A stretch of 64,000 bases of DNA from an uncultured Porphyromonadaceae bacterium (lineage in GTDB: Bacteria; Bacteroidota; Bacteroidia; Bacteroidales; Muribaculaceae): assembly GCA_902491625.1 (NCBI GenBank), contig CABUIO010000001.1, positions 124,001 to 188,000 on the forward strand, in the 5' to 3' direction. Under the pieces are notes generated by a model that searched no databases, was not told the origin of the DNA, and saw only the letters and a list, made by a program, of their open reading frames with translations. Positions 44,903 through 54,311 of the stretch are shown here, piece by piece. Position 1 is the first letter of the stretch. Every line of letters begins with the position of its first letter. Position numbers and translations under genes: made by a program.

Positions 44903-45766
44903 ATGGCAACTGATAAAACGACTGAGAAGGACCGCAGCGTGGAGGAACGCCTCAAATCGCTCTACGAGCTCCAGAAAATACTTTCGGAAATTGACCGCAT
45001 ACGCACCCTGCGTGGCGAACTTCCCCACGAGGTAAAGGATCTGGAAGACGAGATCGAACGCTACAACACCCGCATCCGCAAATATCAGGAGGAAATTGCT
45101 GCCCTTAAACGTTCCGCTTCGCAGAACTCCGGCGAAATCACCGACCGCAAAGCCAAAATCGAGCGCTACAAGGCTCAGCAGGACAATGTCCGCAACAATC
45201 GCGAATACGACTTCCTGAGCAAGGAGATCGAATTCGAGGGTCTTGAGATCGAACTCGCCGAAAAGAAAATCCACGACAGCGGAAAGGCTATAGAGGAGAA
45301 GACTGCCGAAATAGAGAAAGCCAAGGAAAAACTGGCCGACAACGAGCATATTCTGGCCGAGAAGCGTGCCGAGCTCTCCGACATCGTCTCCGAGACAAAA
45401 GCTGAGGAAGAGGCTTTGCGCGGCAAGGCTCTCGAACTGGAGGCTCTCGTTGATCAGCGCACTCTTCAGGCTTTCAAGCGTATCCGCAACAACACTCACA
45501 ACGGCCTCGGCATCGTCACGGTGCAGCGCAACGCCTGCGGCGGATGCTTCAACAGAGTACCGCCTCAGCGCCAGCTTGAAATCAAGATGCACCGCAAGGT
45601 CATCGTCTGCGAATATTGCGGCCGCATCATGATCGACGGACCTCTCGCCGGAATCGAGGAGGGCAAACCCGCAGAGGCAGCCCCCAAACGTCGCGTATCC
45701 CGCGCCAAAACTGCAGCTCCCGCAGAGGCTGCGACAGAAGAATCCGCTGAAACTCAGGCAGAATAA
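44903..45766 (+). CDS. Coiled-coil zinc-ribbon protein
   Basis: A 287-residue protein. Residues about 10-190 form a long antiparallel coiled coil; the C-terminal part carries a four-cysteine zinc ribbon (NACGGCFNRV ... VCEYCGRIM). This is the C4-type zinc ribbon family related to Helicobacter HP0958, proposed to bind nucleic acid or act as a chaperone. The last ~45 residues are an Ala/Glu/Lys-rich tail. Function in Bacteroidales is not established. Confidence 0.87.
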   Translation: MATDKTTEKDRSVEERLKSLYELQKILSEIDRIRTLRGELPHEVKDLEDEIERYNTRIRKYQEEIAALKRSASQNSGEITDRKAKIERYKAQQDNVRNNREYDFLSKEIEFEGLEIELAEKKIHDSGKAIEEKTAEIEKAKEKLADNEHILAEKRAELSDIVSETKAEEEALRGKALELEALVDQRTLQAFKRIRNNTHNGLGIVTVQRNACGGCFNRVPPQRQLEIKMHRKVIVCEYCGRIMIDGPLAGIEEGKPAEAAPKRRVSRAKTAAPAEAATEESAETQAE

Positions 45767-45880
45767 TCCGCCCGTCAATCCAAATCATAAATGCCAAGCG
45801 TGGTGACATCGCATTCCAAAAGATGTTTCCGCGCTTGGCTGACTTTATCGGCTCGACGCCGATCCATAACCAGAAAGACC

Positions 45881-47437
45881 ATGACAGATACCCGGAAAAT
45901 ACTATCATTCAGGCTCCTGCCTGCAATACTCGTGGCGCTTCTGCACCTGATTGCACCGGCAGCGACGTCGGCGACCGACATGCCGCTGCCCAAAAGGGAA
46001 TTTCGCGGCGCATGGCTCCACGTCATCGGACAGAGCCAATACATGAACATGACGCCCGAAAAGCAGAAAGAATATCTCATCGACCAGCTCGACAAACTTG
46101 AAAGCGCCGGTTGCAATGCCGTGATTTTCCAGATCCGCCCGACTGCCGACGCGCTCTATAAATCAGACTTAGAGCCGTGGAGCGCATGGCTCACAGGCAA
46201 ACGCGGCAAAGCGCCATCCATTGACTGGGATCCCCTCCGGTTCATTATAGATGAATCGCATCGCCGAGGCATGGAACTACATGCCTGGCTCAACCCTTAC
46301 CGCGTCACATCCTCGGCCAAGGAGGTGCTTCCGGCCGACCACCTTGTCAACCGCGAGCCGCAGAGATTCGTGAAATTCAACGGACAGACTTTCTTCGATC
46401 CCGCATACGAGGAGAACCGTCAATATATCGCGAATATAGTCAGCGACATCGTGGAGCGCTACGACGTCGATGCCATCCACTTCGACGACTACTTCTACCC
46501 TTATCCCGCAGGAGCCAAGAAGTTTGACGCCGACACCGACAGCTACAACAAGTTCGCCAAAGGCAAAAACAAGGGTGACTGGCGCCGCGAGAATGTGGAC
46601 AAGCTTATCGAGCTTGTGAGCGGTACAATCAAGAATATTAAGCCTTGGGTGAGATTCGGCATCAGTCCTTTCGGCATCTGGCGCAACAAAAGCTCAGATC
46701 CGCGCGGATCCGAAAGCGGCGGACTTCAGAACTACGACGACCTCTACGCCGACGTGATCCTCTGGGCTGAGAAAGGATGGATCGACTATCTCGCGCCGCA
46801 GCTCTACTGGAATCTTGACCTTAAGGTCGCACCCACGCGCAAACTCGCGAAATGGTGGAACGACAACACGCCCGAAAACTGCGACCTCTACATCGGATAT
46901 GACGTGAAGCGCACAATGGACACCCCCACTTCCGACGACCGCAACGAACTGGCGGCCAAGGTCAACATGTCGCGCTCGCTTCCGAACGTCAAGGGCAACA
47001 TCTGGTGGCACGGCTATTGGGTCACAGGCAACTACAAGGGCACGCTCGACTCCCTAGCTCAAAAACATCAGGCGAGCCTCGCCCTTCCCCCTGCCTACGG
47101 CGACATCCGGATAAAGCCGGAAAAGGTTAAGAATGTAAAGGCGGCGATGAAGGACGACGTGCCGGTGATCACCTGGGACCTTCCGGAAAACTTCTCCGGC
47201 TACGAAGCCCCGATGCCTGACGCCGAGCCCGCCGAGACAGACGTAGTGAAATTTGTCGTATACGAATTCTTCAAAGGAGAGGAGATAAACCTCGACGATC
47301 CGCAGGCGATAATAGCGGTCACACCTTTCAACGCCGTGAGAGTGAACTCCGCCGAACCCGGCAATGTATTCATAGTCACAGCCGTAGACCGCATGAACCG
47401 CGAAAGCGATCCATCCGCACGCCTGATAATAAAATAG
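45881..47437 (+). CDS. GHL10-type glycoside hydrolase-like protein
   Basis: A 518-residue exported protein. The start ATG at 45,881 is followed by a signal peptide (ILVALLHLIAPAATSAT). The catalytic-like TIM barrel (about 38-400) is of the GHL10/PF02638 family: KREFRGAWLHV, NAVIFQIRPTADALY, ELHAWLNPYR, AIHFDDYFYPYP with the probable acidic residues. A C-terminal FN3-like domain (about 420-518) follows. Members act on peptidoglycan-like or other glycans; the substrate here is not known. Confidence 0.88.
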   Translation: MTDTRKILSFRLLPAILVALLHLIAPAATSATDMPLPKREFRGAWLHVIGQSQYMNMTPEKQKEYLIDQLDKLESAGCNAVIFQIRPTADALYKSDLEPWSAWLTGKRGKAPSIDWDPLRFIIDESHRRGMELHAWLNPYRVTSSAKEVLPADHLVNREPQRFVKFNGQTFFDPAYEENRQYIANIVSDIVERYDVDAIHFDDYFYPYPAGAKKFDADTDSYNKFAKGKNKGDWRRENVDKLIELVSGTIKNIKPWVRFGISPFGIWRNKSSDPRGSESGGLQNYDDLYADVILWAEKGWIDYLAPQLYWNLDLKVAPTRKLAKWWNDNTPENCDLYIGYDVKRTMDTPTSDDRNELAAKVNMSRSLPNVKGNIWWHGYWVTGNYKGTLDSLAQKHQASLALPPAYGDIRIKPEKVKNVKAAMKDDVPVITWDLPENFSGYEAPMPDAEPAETDVVKFVVYEFFKGEEINLDDPQAIIAVTPFNAVRVNSAEPGNVFIVTAVDRMNRESDPSARLIIK

Positions 47438-47462
47438 CATCCGAACGGACGCATACCAAACA

Positions 47463-47502
47463 GATGCCGCGACACGATCTACAGAAGATGTGGCGCGGCA
47501 TC
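47463..47502. terminator. Hairpin between convergent genes
   Basis: GATGCCGCG (47,463-47,471) and CGCGGCATC (47,494-47,502) form a perfect 9-base stem. It lies after the GHL10-like gene and before the end of the minus-strand 78-residue gene, so it may serve both strands. T tracts are weak. Confidence 0.5.
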
Positions 47503-47543
47503 ATCAATCAAGTGCTTTTATAATAAAGCAAAAAAATAAGAGG

Positions 47544-47780
47544 CTACATACTTGCGTATTCTTCTACCGTAGGACTTTTCACGTCTACACCGAACTCACG
47601 CGCCTTTGCGAGGATGGCGCGGGCAAGTTTCGGCTTCAGTTCTTCAGGACAATAACGGAAATAGGCCTCGGCCGCACGCACATGCGCGGCATCGGGCATC
47701 GGATATTCCCGGCGTTCGGGCAAACCGAAATCACTCGGGCTAAGTTCTTTGCGTTCTTCAGCATCCAATCTGTCGTTCAT
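47544..47780 (-). CDS. Small DUF6582-like protein
   Basis: A 78-residue soluble protein. The central motif RREYPMPDAAHVRAAEAYF followed by a Lys/Ala-rich helix matches small Bacteroidales proteins of the DUF6582 type (pattern YPMPDxxHVxxA). These are often found singly or near phage genes; no phage gene is nearby. The function is unknown. Confidence 0.6.
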   Translation of the reverse strand: MNDRLDAEERKELSPSDFGLPERREYPMPDAAHVRAAEAYFRYCPEELKPKLARAILAKAREFGVDVKSPTVEEYASM

Positions 47781-47849
47781 AGCTGTTAAATTAAGAAGTT
47801 TAAGTATATTAGCTATACGCCGATCCGCACCAAAAAGTTCTCATGGGAA

Positions 47850-48074
47850 CTATATATATTCCCTGAAAAAGGTAAGGATCAACCAAAAACTTGCTCCTGC
47901 GAACAATAGCAGCGGCAGCGATATAAGAATTCTCTTTCTGTAGATATTTCCTATCTCTTTGACGGGGCTTTCCGTTTTGGCGGAATCACGCACAATATGT
48001 ATGTAAACTCCCACTGTAGAATAGAAGAATATTACAATGGATGCGATAAGCCATATCCAAATCAGAACTTTCAT
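47850..48074 (-). CDS. Small protein with two membrane helices
   Basis: A 74-residue protein with helices at about 3-24 (IWIWLIASIVIFFYSTVGVY) and 48-67 (ISLPLLLFAGASFWLILTFF), joined by a charged loop. No family was recognised. It is AT-rich and stands alone on the minus strand. Confidence 0.55.
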   Translation of the reverse strand: MKVLIWIWLIASIVIFFYSTVGVYIHIVRDSAKTESPVKEIGNIYRKRILISLPLLLFAGASFWLILTFFREYI

Positions 48075-48349
48075 ATTTTAGTATTTTGCCGGTAAAGAAT
48101 GTCCTGTTTCACACATAAAAGTCGTTGACAAGTATATAAGTGTTTTATAGTGAATTTTACTTTGGTTATGATTCCAAAACACACATTAAGTGAAATAAGT
48201 TCTATGATTAAATTATTTTTTGTTCACACAGTGAGAATATGTACTTTTTTCATGTTTTGGAGATTTCTTGTCCTTACATCCCTTCATTCGCTTTTTCATA
48301 CTTTTCGCGAATTTCTACCGGTACTATTTGGAGACTTTCGCGCGGGTGT

Positions 48350-48381
48350 TTTGGTATGTCGCGGCTTTTTATTACTTTTGT
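48350..48381 (+). promoter_or_regulatory. Promoter of the glyS operon
   Basis: TTTG (48,350-48,353), exactly 20 bases, TACTTTTG (48,374-48,381): a perfect TTTG/TAnnTTTG promoter. The leader of about 85 bases contains a short inverted repeat CGGTTC/GAACCG. The rest of the 399-base gap (48,075-48,349) is T-rich and holds nothing I recognise. Confidence 0.75.
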
Positions 48382-48473
48382 AGCCAATACGTTTATCGGT
48401 TCCGTTACGTTTATTATTACAGAACCGAGTCAGGATCAAGATATAACCAAGATAGATTTATCAGTTTATAGCA

Positions 48474-50018
48474 ATGGCAAAACAGGAAGATGTCTTCAAA
48501 ACAATAGTGGCTCATGCCAAGGAGTATGGCTTCGTATTCCAGTCAAGTGAAATCTACGACGGCCTTTCCGCCGTCTACGACTACGGCCAGAACGGCGTCG
48601 AGCTTAAGAACAATATCAAACGCTACTGGTGGGAGGCCATGACGATGCTCCACGACAATATCGTGGGTATCGACTCAGCTATCTTCATGCACCCGACGAT
48701 CTGGAAGGCATCAGGCCATGTCGACGCTTTCAACGATCCCCTGATCGACAACCGTGACTCCAAGAAGCGCTATCGCGCCGATGTCCTTATCGAAGACGAG
48801 ATCGCAAAATACGACGAGAAGATCAACAAGGAGGTGGCAAAGGCTGCAAAGCGTTTCGGCGAGAGCTTCGACGAGGCTCTTTTCCGCCAGACAAATCCGC
48901 GTGTGCTTGAGCACAAGGCAAAACGCGACGCTCTTCATGAGCGTTTCGCAAAGGCTATGAACGACAATGACCTCGCCGAGCTCAAGCAGATCATCATTGA
49001 TTGCGAGATCGCCGATCCTATCAGCGGCACCCGCAACTGGACCGATGTGCGCCAGTTCAACCTCATGTTCAAGACCGAGATGGGATCGACGGCCGACGGC
49101 GCCATGGAGGTGTATCTCCGTCCGGAGACCGCGCAGGGCATCTTCGTCAACTATCTCAACGTGCAGAAGACCGGACGCATGCGTCTACCCTTCGGCATCG
49201 CGCAGATAGGCAAGGCATTCCGCAACGAGATCGTGGCGCGTCAGTTCATCTTCCGTATGCGCGAGTTCGAACAGATGGAAATGCAGTTCTTCGTGCGTCC
49301 CGGCGAGGAACTTAAATGGTTTGAGTTCTGGAAAGAGACTCGTCTGAAATGGCACAAGGCTCTCGGACTTGGCGACGAAAAATATCGCTTCCACGACCAC
49401 GAGAAGCTCGCACACTATGCCAACGCCGCGACCGACGTGGAATTTCAGATGCCTTTCGGCTTCAAGGAGGTAGAGGGCATCCACTCGCGCACTAATTTCG
49501 ACCTCTCGCAGCATGAGAAATACTCCGGCAAGAAGATACAGTATTTCGATCCGGAACTCAACGAAAGCTATGTGCCCTACGTCATCGAGACCTCGATCGG
49601 CGTCGACCGCATGTTCCTCAGCGTGCTTTGCAGCGCCTACGAGGAGCAGAAGCTCGAAGGTGGCGACAGCCGCGTGGTGCTCCACTTCCCTGCCCCTCTG
49701 GCTCCTGTAAAATGCGCCGTGCTTCCGCTCGTGCGCAAGGACGGGCTGCCCGACAAGGCCCGCGAGATCCAGCACAAGCTCCGCTTCGACTTCACATGCC
49801 AGTACGACGAGAAGGACTCCATAGGCAAGCGCTACCGCCGTCAGGACGCCATCGGCACCCCCTACTGCATCACCGTCGACCATCAGACTCTCGAGGACAA
49901 CACAGTAACGCTGCGCCACCGCGACACCATGGAGCAACAGCGTGTCAACGCCGACCTTCTTCCCGAACTTCTCGGCAAGGAAGTCAGCCTCAATTCACTC
50001 CTCCGCAAACTTCTTTAA
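48474..50018 (+). CDS. glyS: Glycyl-tRNA synthetase, homodimeric type
   Basis: A 514-residue class II synthetase of the alpha2 (eukaryote/archaea-like) type rather than the alpha2-beta2 enzyme. The marks include MFKTEMGSTADGAMEVYLRP, RPETAQGIFVNYLNVQKTGR, FRNEIVARQFIFRMREFEQ, ETSIGVDRMFL and a C-terminal anticodon-binding domain (about 405-514). It leads an operon with the LemA, FKBP and miaA genes. Confidence 0.97.
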   Translation: MAKQEDVFKTIVAHAKEYGFVFQSSEIYDGLSAVYDYGQNGVELKNNIKRYWWEAMTMLHDNIVGIDSAIFMHPTIWKASGHVDAFNDPLIDNRDSKKRYRADVLIEDEIAKYDEKINKEVAKAAKRFGESFDEALFRQTNPRVLEHKAKRDALHERFAKAMNDNDLAELKQIIIDCEIADPISGTRNWTDVRQFNLMFKTEMGSTADGAMEVYLRPETAQGIFVNYLNVQKTGRMRLPFGIAQIGKAFRNEIVARQFIFRMREFEQMEMQFFVRPGEELKWFEFWKETRLKWHKALGLGDEKYRFHDHEKLAHYANAATDVEFQMPFGFKEVEGIHSRTNFDLSQHEKYSGKKIQYFDPELNESYVPYVIETSIGVDRMFLSVLCSAYEEQKLEGGDSRVVLHFPAPLAPVKCAVLPLVRKDGLPDKAREIQHKLRFDFTCQYDEKDSIGKRYRRQDAIGTPYCITVDHQTLEDNTVTLRHRDTMEQQRVNADLLPELLGKEVSLNSLLRKLL

Positions 50019-50024
50019 CAAAAT

Positions 50025-50726
50025 ATGAACACTCAGACAAAACCTCTCCCTTCCGGCTCCTCCGGAATCAGCAAGAAATGGATCATCATAGGCATCATCG
50101 CCGTAGTCATCATCGCACTGTTCGGATGGTGCGCCGTAGCCTACAACGGTTTCGTCACGCAGGAAACCAACGTTGACAAGACGTGGGGTAACGTGCAGAC
50201 GCAATACCAGCGTCGAAAGGATCTTATACCCAACTTCGAGAACACTGTCAAGGCATACACCGAGCATGAAAGCAAGACATACACCAATGTCACCGCCATG
50301 CGTTCAGGAGCAACCCCCGAGGCACTCGCCGCGATAGAGAAAGCCAAAGGCGCCGCTGAGAAAGCCCAGCAGGCCGCAGACGCCGCAGGAAGTGCCGAGC
50401 CTTCGACAGAACAGGACATGGACTATTACCTCAACGCGCAGGCTCAGGCTCAGAAAGCCTTCAACATCTATGTCAACGCCGTGCACGAGGCATATCCCGA
50501 CCTGAAATCGTCGCAGAATTTCCGCGATTTCCAGACTGTGCTTGAAGGCACGGAAAACCGCATCCAGACTGCCCGCGCCGACTACAACAAAGCCGTAGGC
50601 GACTACAATGTGAAAGTGCGCACATTCCCCAACGTCGTGATCGCCGGAATGATGGGATTCCAGAAGAAACCTATGTTCCGCGCCGATGCCGACGCCCAGT
50701 CCGCTCCCGAAGTTTTCAAACCCTGA
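50025..50726 (+). CDS. lemA: LemA family protein
   Basis: A 233-residue protein with one N-terminal membrane helix (IIIGIIAVVIIALFGWCAVA) followed by a helical bundle. The LemA signature NVDKTWGNVQTQYQRRKDLIPNF is clear, and FRDFQTVLEGTENRIQTARADYN is typical for the C-terminal helices. Ala/Glu-rich inserts enlarge it slightly. LemA proteins are membrane-anchored and of unclear function. Six bases follow glyS and six precede the FKBP gene. Confidence 0.92.
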   Translation: MNTQTKPLPSGSSGISKKWIIIGIIAVVIIALFGWCAVAYNGFVTQETNVDKTWGNVQTQYQRRKDLIPNFENTVKAYTEHESKTYTNVTAMRSGATPEALAAIEKAKGAAEKAQQAADAAGSAEPSTEQDMDYYLNAQAQAQKAFNIYVNAVHEAYPDLKSSQNFRDFQTVLEGTENRIQTARADYNKAVGDYNVKVRTFPNVVIAGMMGFQKKPMFRADADAQSAPEVFKP

Positions 50727-50732
50727 CGCAAG

Positions 50733-51287
50733 ATGAAGAAAATCATATATTTTTCGTTAACCCTGCTCTGTGCCACAGTGTTTTCGTCTTGTCTGAGCGA
50801 CGACTCCGAGCCTTACGACGAGTGGCGCAACCACAACGACACATGGCTGCAGGAGCAGATGGCGCGCACCAATCCCGACGGAACGCCATACTATGAGAAA
50901 GTAGTGGCCACGAAGTGGAATCCCAATGCCTACGTGCTGATGCATTGGCACAATGACCGCAGCCTCACCGCCGACAAGATCTCGCCGATGTCCACCTCGA
51001 CTGTCGACGTGAAATATCTCCTGCGTAACTACGAAGGTCTCGGCATCGATTCCTCGTATCTGCGCACCACTCCGGCCGACAGTATCTTCCGCTCGCGGCT
51101 CAACACCAACATCGAGGGGTGGGTGATCGGCGTCACACAGATGCACGTTGGCGACTCCGTCACCATGATCGTGCCCTACCAGTATGGCTACGGAGCCACA
51201 CAGCGAGGTTCGATCCTGCCCTTCACCAACCTCGTCTTCGACATCAAGCTTAAAGGGATTCCCGGCTTCGAGGTGCCCGTCAACTGA
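50733..51287 (+). CDS. FKBP-type peptidyl-prolyl isomerase-like lipoprotein
   Basis: A 184-residue protein with a lipoprotein signal (LLCATVFSSC, Cys20), a linker, and a C-terminal FKBP-fold domain. The FKBP block VIGVTQMHVGDSVTMIVPYQYGYG, followed by ILPFTNLVFDIKLKGI, is easy to recognise. It probably helps to fold proteins at the outer membrane. The domain is slightly divergent in the middle, so catalytic activity is not certain. Confidence 0.87.
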   Translation: MKKIIYFSLTLLCATVFSSCLSDDSEPYDEWRNHNDTWLQEQMARTNPDGTPYYEKVVATKWNPNAYVLMHWHNDRSLTADKISPMSTSTVDVKYLLRNYEGLGIDSSYLRTTPADSIFRSRLNTNIEGWVIGVTQMHVGDSVTMIVPYQYGYGATQRGSILPFTNLVFDIKLKGIPGFEVPVN

Positions 51288-51299
51288 CCCATACCTCCG

Positions 51300-52226
51300 A
51301 TGGCGCGTCAACCTCTTCTCATAGTCATCACCGGCCCTACCGGCGTGGGCAAGACCGACGCAGCCATCTCCGTGGCACGGCATTTCGACACGGAAATCAT
51401 CTCTGCCGACAGCCGGCAGATCTATTCCGATCTGAAAATAACCACTGCTGCACCTACGGAGCTACAGCTTGCCTCCGTGCGACATCACTTCGTCGGCACA
51501 CAACCTCTTGACTACAACTACAGCGCCGCCGTTTTCGAACAGGCGGCGCTTGACGTGCTTGACCACATATACCGACACCATGACGTCGCAGTGGTATGCG
51601 GAGGTTCGATGATGTATGTCGACGCGCTCTGCAACGGAATCGACGACATCCCGACCATCTCACCCGAGACACGCGCAAAGGTCCGGAGCATTTACGACAG
51701 TGATGGACTCGATGCAGTCCTGCAGATGCTCGGCAAACTTGATCCGGAGTATCTTGAAGTCGTGGATCGCAACAACGTCAACCGCGTGCTTCACGCCGTG
51801 GAGATATGCCTCGAAAGCGGGACGACATACACCTCGCTGCGTAAGGGAAAACGAGCCGAGCGACCTTTCGGGATAATGAAATGTATGCTTACGGCACCAC
51901 GAGAGGAACTCTTCCGGCGCATCAACAGCCGCACACTCCGGATGGTTGAGGAAGGTATGGTCGAAGAAGTACGCGCTGTGGCTAATCTCCGACACCTCAA
52001 CAGTCTCAATACCGTGGGTGTCAACGAGATGCTGCGCCACATCGATGGCGACTGGACACTTGAACAGGCCGTGGCGCGTTTGCAGAAAAACACACGCGTC
52101 TACGCAAAGAAACAGTTGACTTGGTTTGCACGCGACACGGAGATACGAACCTACGACGTCACGCAATGCGACGCCGCTAAAGAGATCATTCGGGATGCCG
52201 AAAAAATCAGTCGAATGAGGAAATAG
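51300..52226 (+). CDS. miaA: tRNA dimethylallyltransferase
   Basis: A 308-residue enzyme that adds an isopentenyl group to A37 of tRNAs reading U-starting codons. The P-loop ITGPTGVGKTDAAI, the DSRQIYSDLKITTAAPT motif and the VCGGSMMYVDALCNG block are diagnostic. It starts 12 bases after the FKBP gene. Its last 20 bases overlap the 3' end of the convergent sigma-factor gene. Confidence 0.96.
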   Translation: MARQPLLIVITGPTGVGKTDAAISVARHFDTEIISADSRQIYSDLKITTAAPTELQLASVRHHFVGTQPLDYNYSAAVFEQAALDVLDHIYRHHDVAVVCGGSMMYVDALCNGIDDIPTISPETRAKVRSIYDSDGLDAVLQMLGKLDPEYLEVVDRNNVNRVLHAVEICLESGTTYTSLRKGKRAERPFGIMKCMLTAPREELFRRINSRTLRMVEEGMVEEVRAVANLRHLNSLNTVGVNEMLRHIDGDWTLEQAVARLQKNTRVYAKKQLTWFARDTEIRTYDVTQCDAAKEIIRDAEKISRMRK

Positions 52227-52770
52227 CCTGAGAAATCTTCTTCACGGCGTGGTGGTAGTTTGCCTTCAGAGCACCGACTGAAGTGCCGAGCACGTCGGAA
52301 ATCTGCTCGTAGCTCATGTCGTCGAAATAGCGCATGTTGAAGACGAGACGCTGTTTTTCGGGGAGCGCGGCGATGGCTTTCTGCAACGCAAGGTGAAGTT
52401 CGTCGCCGTCAAAATATTTGTCAGCTTCGATGTTGTTGAGCAGGAACTCGCAGGAATCATCGGCAGTCAGGCCGAGACGTGACTTCTCCTTATTGATGAA
52501 ATTTATCGACTCGTTGACCGCAATCTTATAGAGCCAAGTGGAGAGTTTGGCATCACCGCGGAAATTGTCGATATTGTTCCAGGCCTTCAGGAAAACATTC
52601 TGCAGGAGATCCAGAGCATCATCATGATTCACAACCATCTTTCGGATCTGCCAGTAGACACCCTCGCCGAACGTACGCATCAGCTCGTCGAATGCATCGC
52701 GCGAAGTGTCAGGAGATTGCAGTCGTCTCACAAGCTCCTTCTCGTCTATGTCATTGCGTTGTGTGGCCAT
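52207..52770 (-). CDS. ECF-family RNA polymerase sigma factor
   Basis: A 187-residue sigma-70 family ECF factor. Region 2 (VNHDDALDLLQNVFLKAWNNI, then GDAKLSTWLYKIAVNESIN) recognises the -10-like element; region 4 (ALPEKQRLVFNMRYFDDMSY plus EQISDVLGTSVGALKANYHHA) carries the HTH. No anti-sigma gene follows it; a candidate partner is at 41,068-41,613. The gene converges on miaA with a 20-base overlap. Confidence 0.93.
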   Translation of the reverse strand: MATQRNDIDEKELVRRLQSPDTSRDAFDELMRTFGEGVYWQIRKMVVNHDDALDLLQNVFLKAWNNIDNFRGDAKLSTWLYKIAVNESINFINKEKSRLGLTADDSCEFLLNNIEADKYFDGDELHLALQKAIAALPEKQRLVFNMRYFDDMSYEQISDVLGTSVGALKANYHHAVKKISQAISSFD

Positions 52771-52869
52771 GATGTTACAGAGGTTCGGGTTACGTCTGCC
52801 TTAAAATTACACCAAAATCAGTGTGAAATTAACACTTTAAACGCGAAAAACAAAAGCCTGTCTCAAACT

Positions 52870-54219
52870 TTAAGATATATTAACCTCCGCTCCGACGCCA
52901 CCCTTGCGCATCCACAGACGACGGACCGAACAGGGATAGAGCGCCGCAAGTGCAGCTCCACGGATAAAGAGGTAGACCTCAAAAGCGATCCACAGACGCG
53001 AGGCGGCTGTCGCGGATTCCGAGGGCATGAGGAAGTTGATGGCGAAAAAGGCGAGCGAGGCCGCCGCCGTCACCACAAGCATCTGCCGAGTGAAGGTAAG
53101 TCCGATGAAGAATCCGTCGAAGATAAACGCAAGTACCGATGCGAACGGCAGGAGCCATATCCAGACCCTCATCTCGCCGACTCTCGCGAGTACAGGAGCC
53201 TCGGGCACAAGCAGACGTGCGAATGCTCCGTAACCGAAAATATAGCAAAACGTGAACACCGCCGCGACGCCGAAACTCCACACCAAAAGTCTTCGGACTG
53301 TGCGCCGCAGTCCTATCCTGTCGCGTGCGCCCACACATTTTCCCGACAAAGCCTCAGCCGAAAATGCCAGTCCGTCCATGAAATAGCTGAAGAGGAAGAA
53401 CATCTGCATCACGATCGTGTTGGCGGCAAGGGTCAACTCTCCCATCCTCGCTCCTATCGACGTAACCCCGAGGCTGACCGCCATGATGAAAAAAGAACGA
53501 CAGAAAATGTCGGCGTTGACCTTGAAGAAGCGTCGCATTCCGCGAAAATCCACAGCCTCACGCAGCTGCACCAGAGGCAAGGAGCCTTTGCAGAAATGCC
53601 GGACAAGGATCAGACCGAGCACCAACGCCGACCAGTTGGCAATGAGAGTGCCGCACGCGGTTCCGGGAAATCCCATGCCGAGTGGGAAGACAAGCAAGAT
53701 GCTTGCAAGGATATTGATGATATTGGTGGCAATGGCGATCGCCATAGGTCTCGTGGAGTCCTGCATTCCGAGGAACCATCCTGAAATCGCCATGCTCCCG
53801 AGAAGTCCGGGAACGCCCCAGACGCAGATTCGGAAATACTCGAGTGCAAGAGCGCTCACGTCGCTGTCGGCGCCGATGAGTCTGAGAAGCAACTCGCCAA
53901 GCGGACGTTGCAGGATAATCAGAAGAAACCCCAAAGAGAGCGCGAGAAGGAGCGATCGTGTGAACATAAGACGGCACCCCCTGCGGTCTGCGGCGCCGAA
54001 AGCCTGCGCCGTGAGTCCGGTAGTTCCCATGCGCAAGAATCCGAACGACCAGAGCAGCACGTTCAGCATCATGGATCCGACCGCGATCGCCGCCACGAAA
54101 CGAGGATGACCGAGATGTCCGGTCACGGCAGTGTCGCACAGTCCCAGGAGAGGCACCGTGAGGTTGCTGACGATTGCCGGCAACGCGATCTTGGCTATAT
54201 TTCGATTCAGACTGCCCAT
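52870..54219 (-). CDS. MATE family multidrug/Na+ efflux transporter (DinF-like)
   Basis: A protein of 449 residues with 12 membrane helices, in two repeated halves. The first helix region IALPAIVSNLTVPLLGLCDTAVTGHLG is typical of the DinF-like MATE group. The ATG at 54,219 (MGSLNRNIAKIALP) is chosen over one 10 codons upstream because the family usually begins here; both lie after the predicted transcript start. Drug substrates cannot be read from sequence. Confidence 0.92.
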   Translation of the reverse strand: MGSLNRNIAKIALPAIVSNLTVPLLGLCDTAVTGHLGHPRFVAAIAVGSMMLNVLLWSFGFLRMGTTGLTAQAFGAADRRGCRLMFTRSLLLALSLGFLLIILQRPLGELLLRLIGADSDVSALALEYFRICVWGVPGLLGSMAISGWFLGMQDSTRPMAIAIATNIINILASILLVFPLGMGFPGTACGTLIANWSALVLGLILVRHFCKGSLPLVQLREAVDFRGMRRFFKVNADIFCRSFFIMAVSLGVTSIGARMGELTLAANTIVMQMFFLFSYFMDGLAFSAEALSGKCVGARDRIGLRRTVRRLLVWSFGVAAVFTFCYIFGYGAFARLLVPEAPVLARVGEMRVWIWLLPFASVLAFIFDGFFIGLTFTRQMLVVTAAASLAFFAINFLMPSESATAASRLWIAFEVYLFIRGAALAALYPCSVRRLWMRKGGVGAEVNIS

Positions 54220-54274
54220 ATTGGTCACAAAATTACTACTTTTTTGCACATCCGAAGTTTTCTTTTTAAATTCG

Positions 54275-54304
54275 CAAAGCTAAAAAATGACCTCAAAAGT
54301 ACAA
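54275..54304 (-). promoter_or_regulatory. Promoter of the MATE gene, overlapping a divergent cstA promoter
   Basis: Minus strand: TTG (54,302-54,304), 19 bases, TAGCTTTG (54,275-54,282). On the plus strand, TAAATTCG (54,267-54,274) resembles a -7 element for cstA. The two divergent promoters overlap, so expression of the two genes may compete. Confidence 0.55.
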
Positions 54305-54311
54305 TAATACC

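Noticed and set aside
45793..45862. Inverted repeats GCCAAGCG/CGCTTGGC and ATCGGC/GCCGAT upstream of the GHL10-like gene
   Set aside because: They could form a terminator for the zinc-ribbon gene, but there is no T tract and the arms are short, so no feature was called.
52624..53784. A 386-codon plus-strand frame opposite the sigma factor and MATE genes
   Set aside because: Low-complexity charged sequence, opposite two well-supported genes, no promoter.
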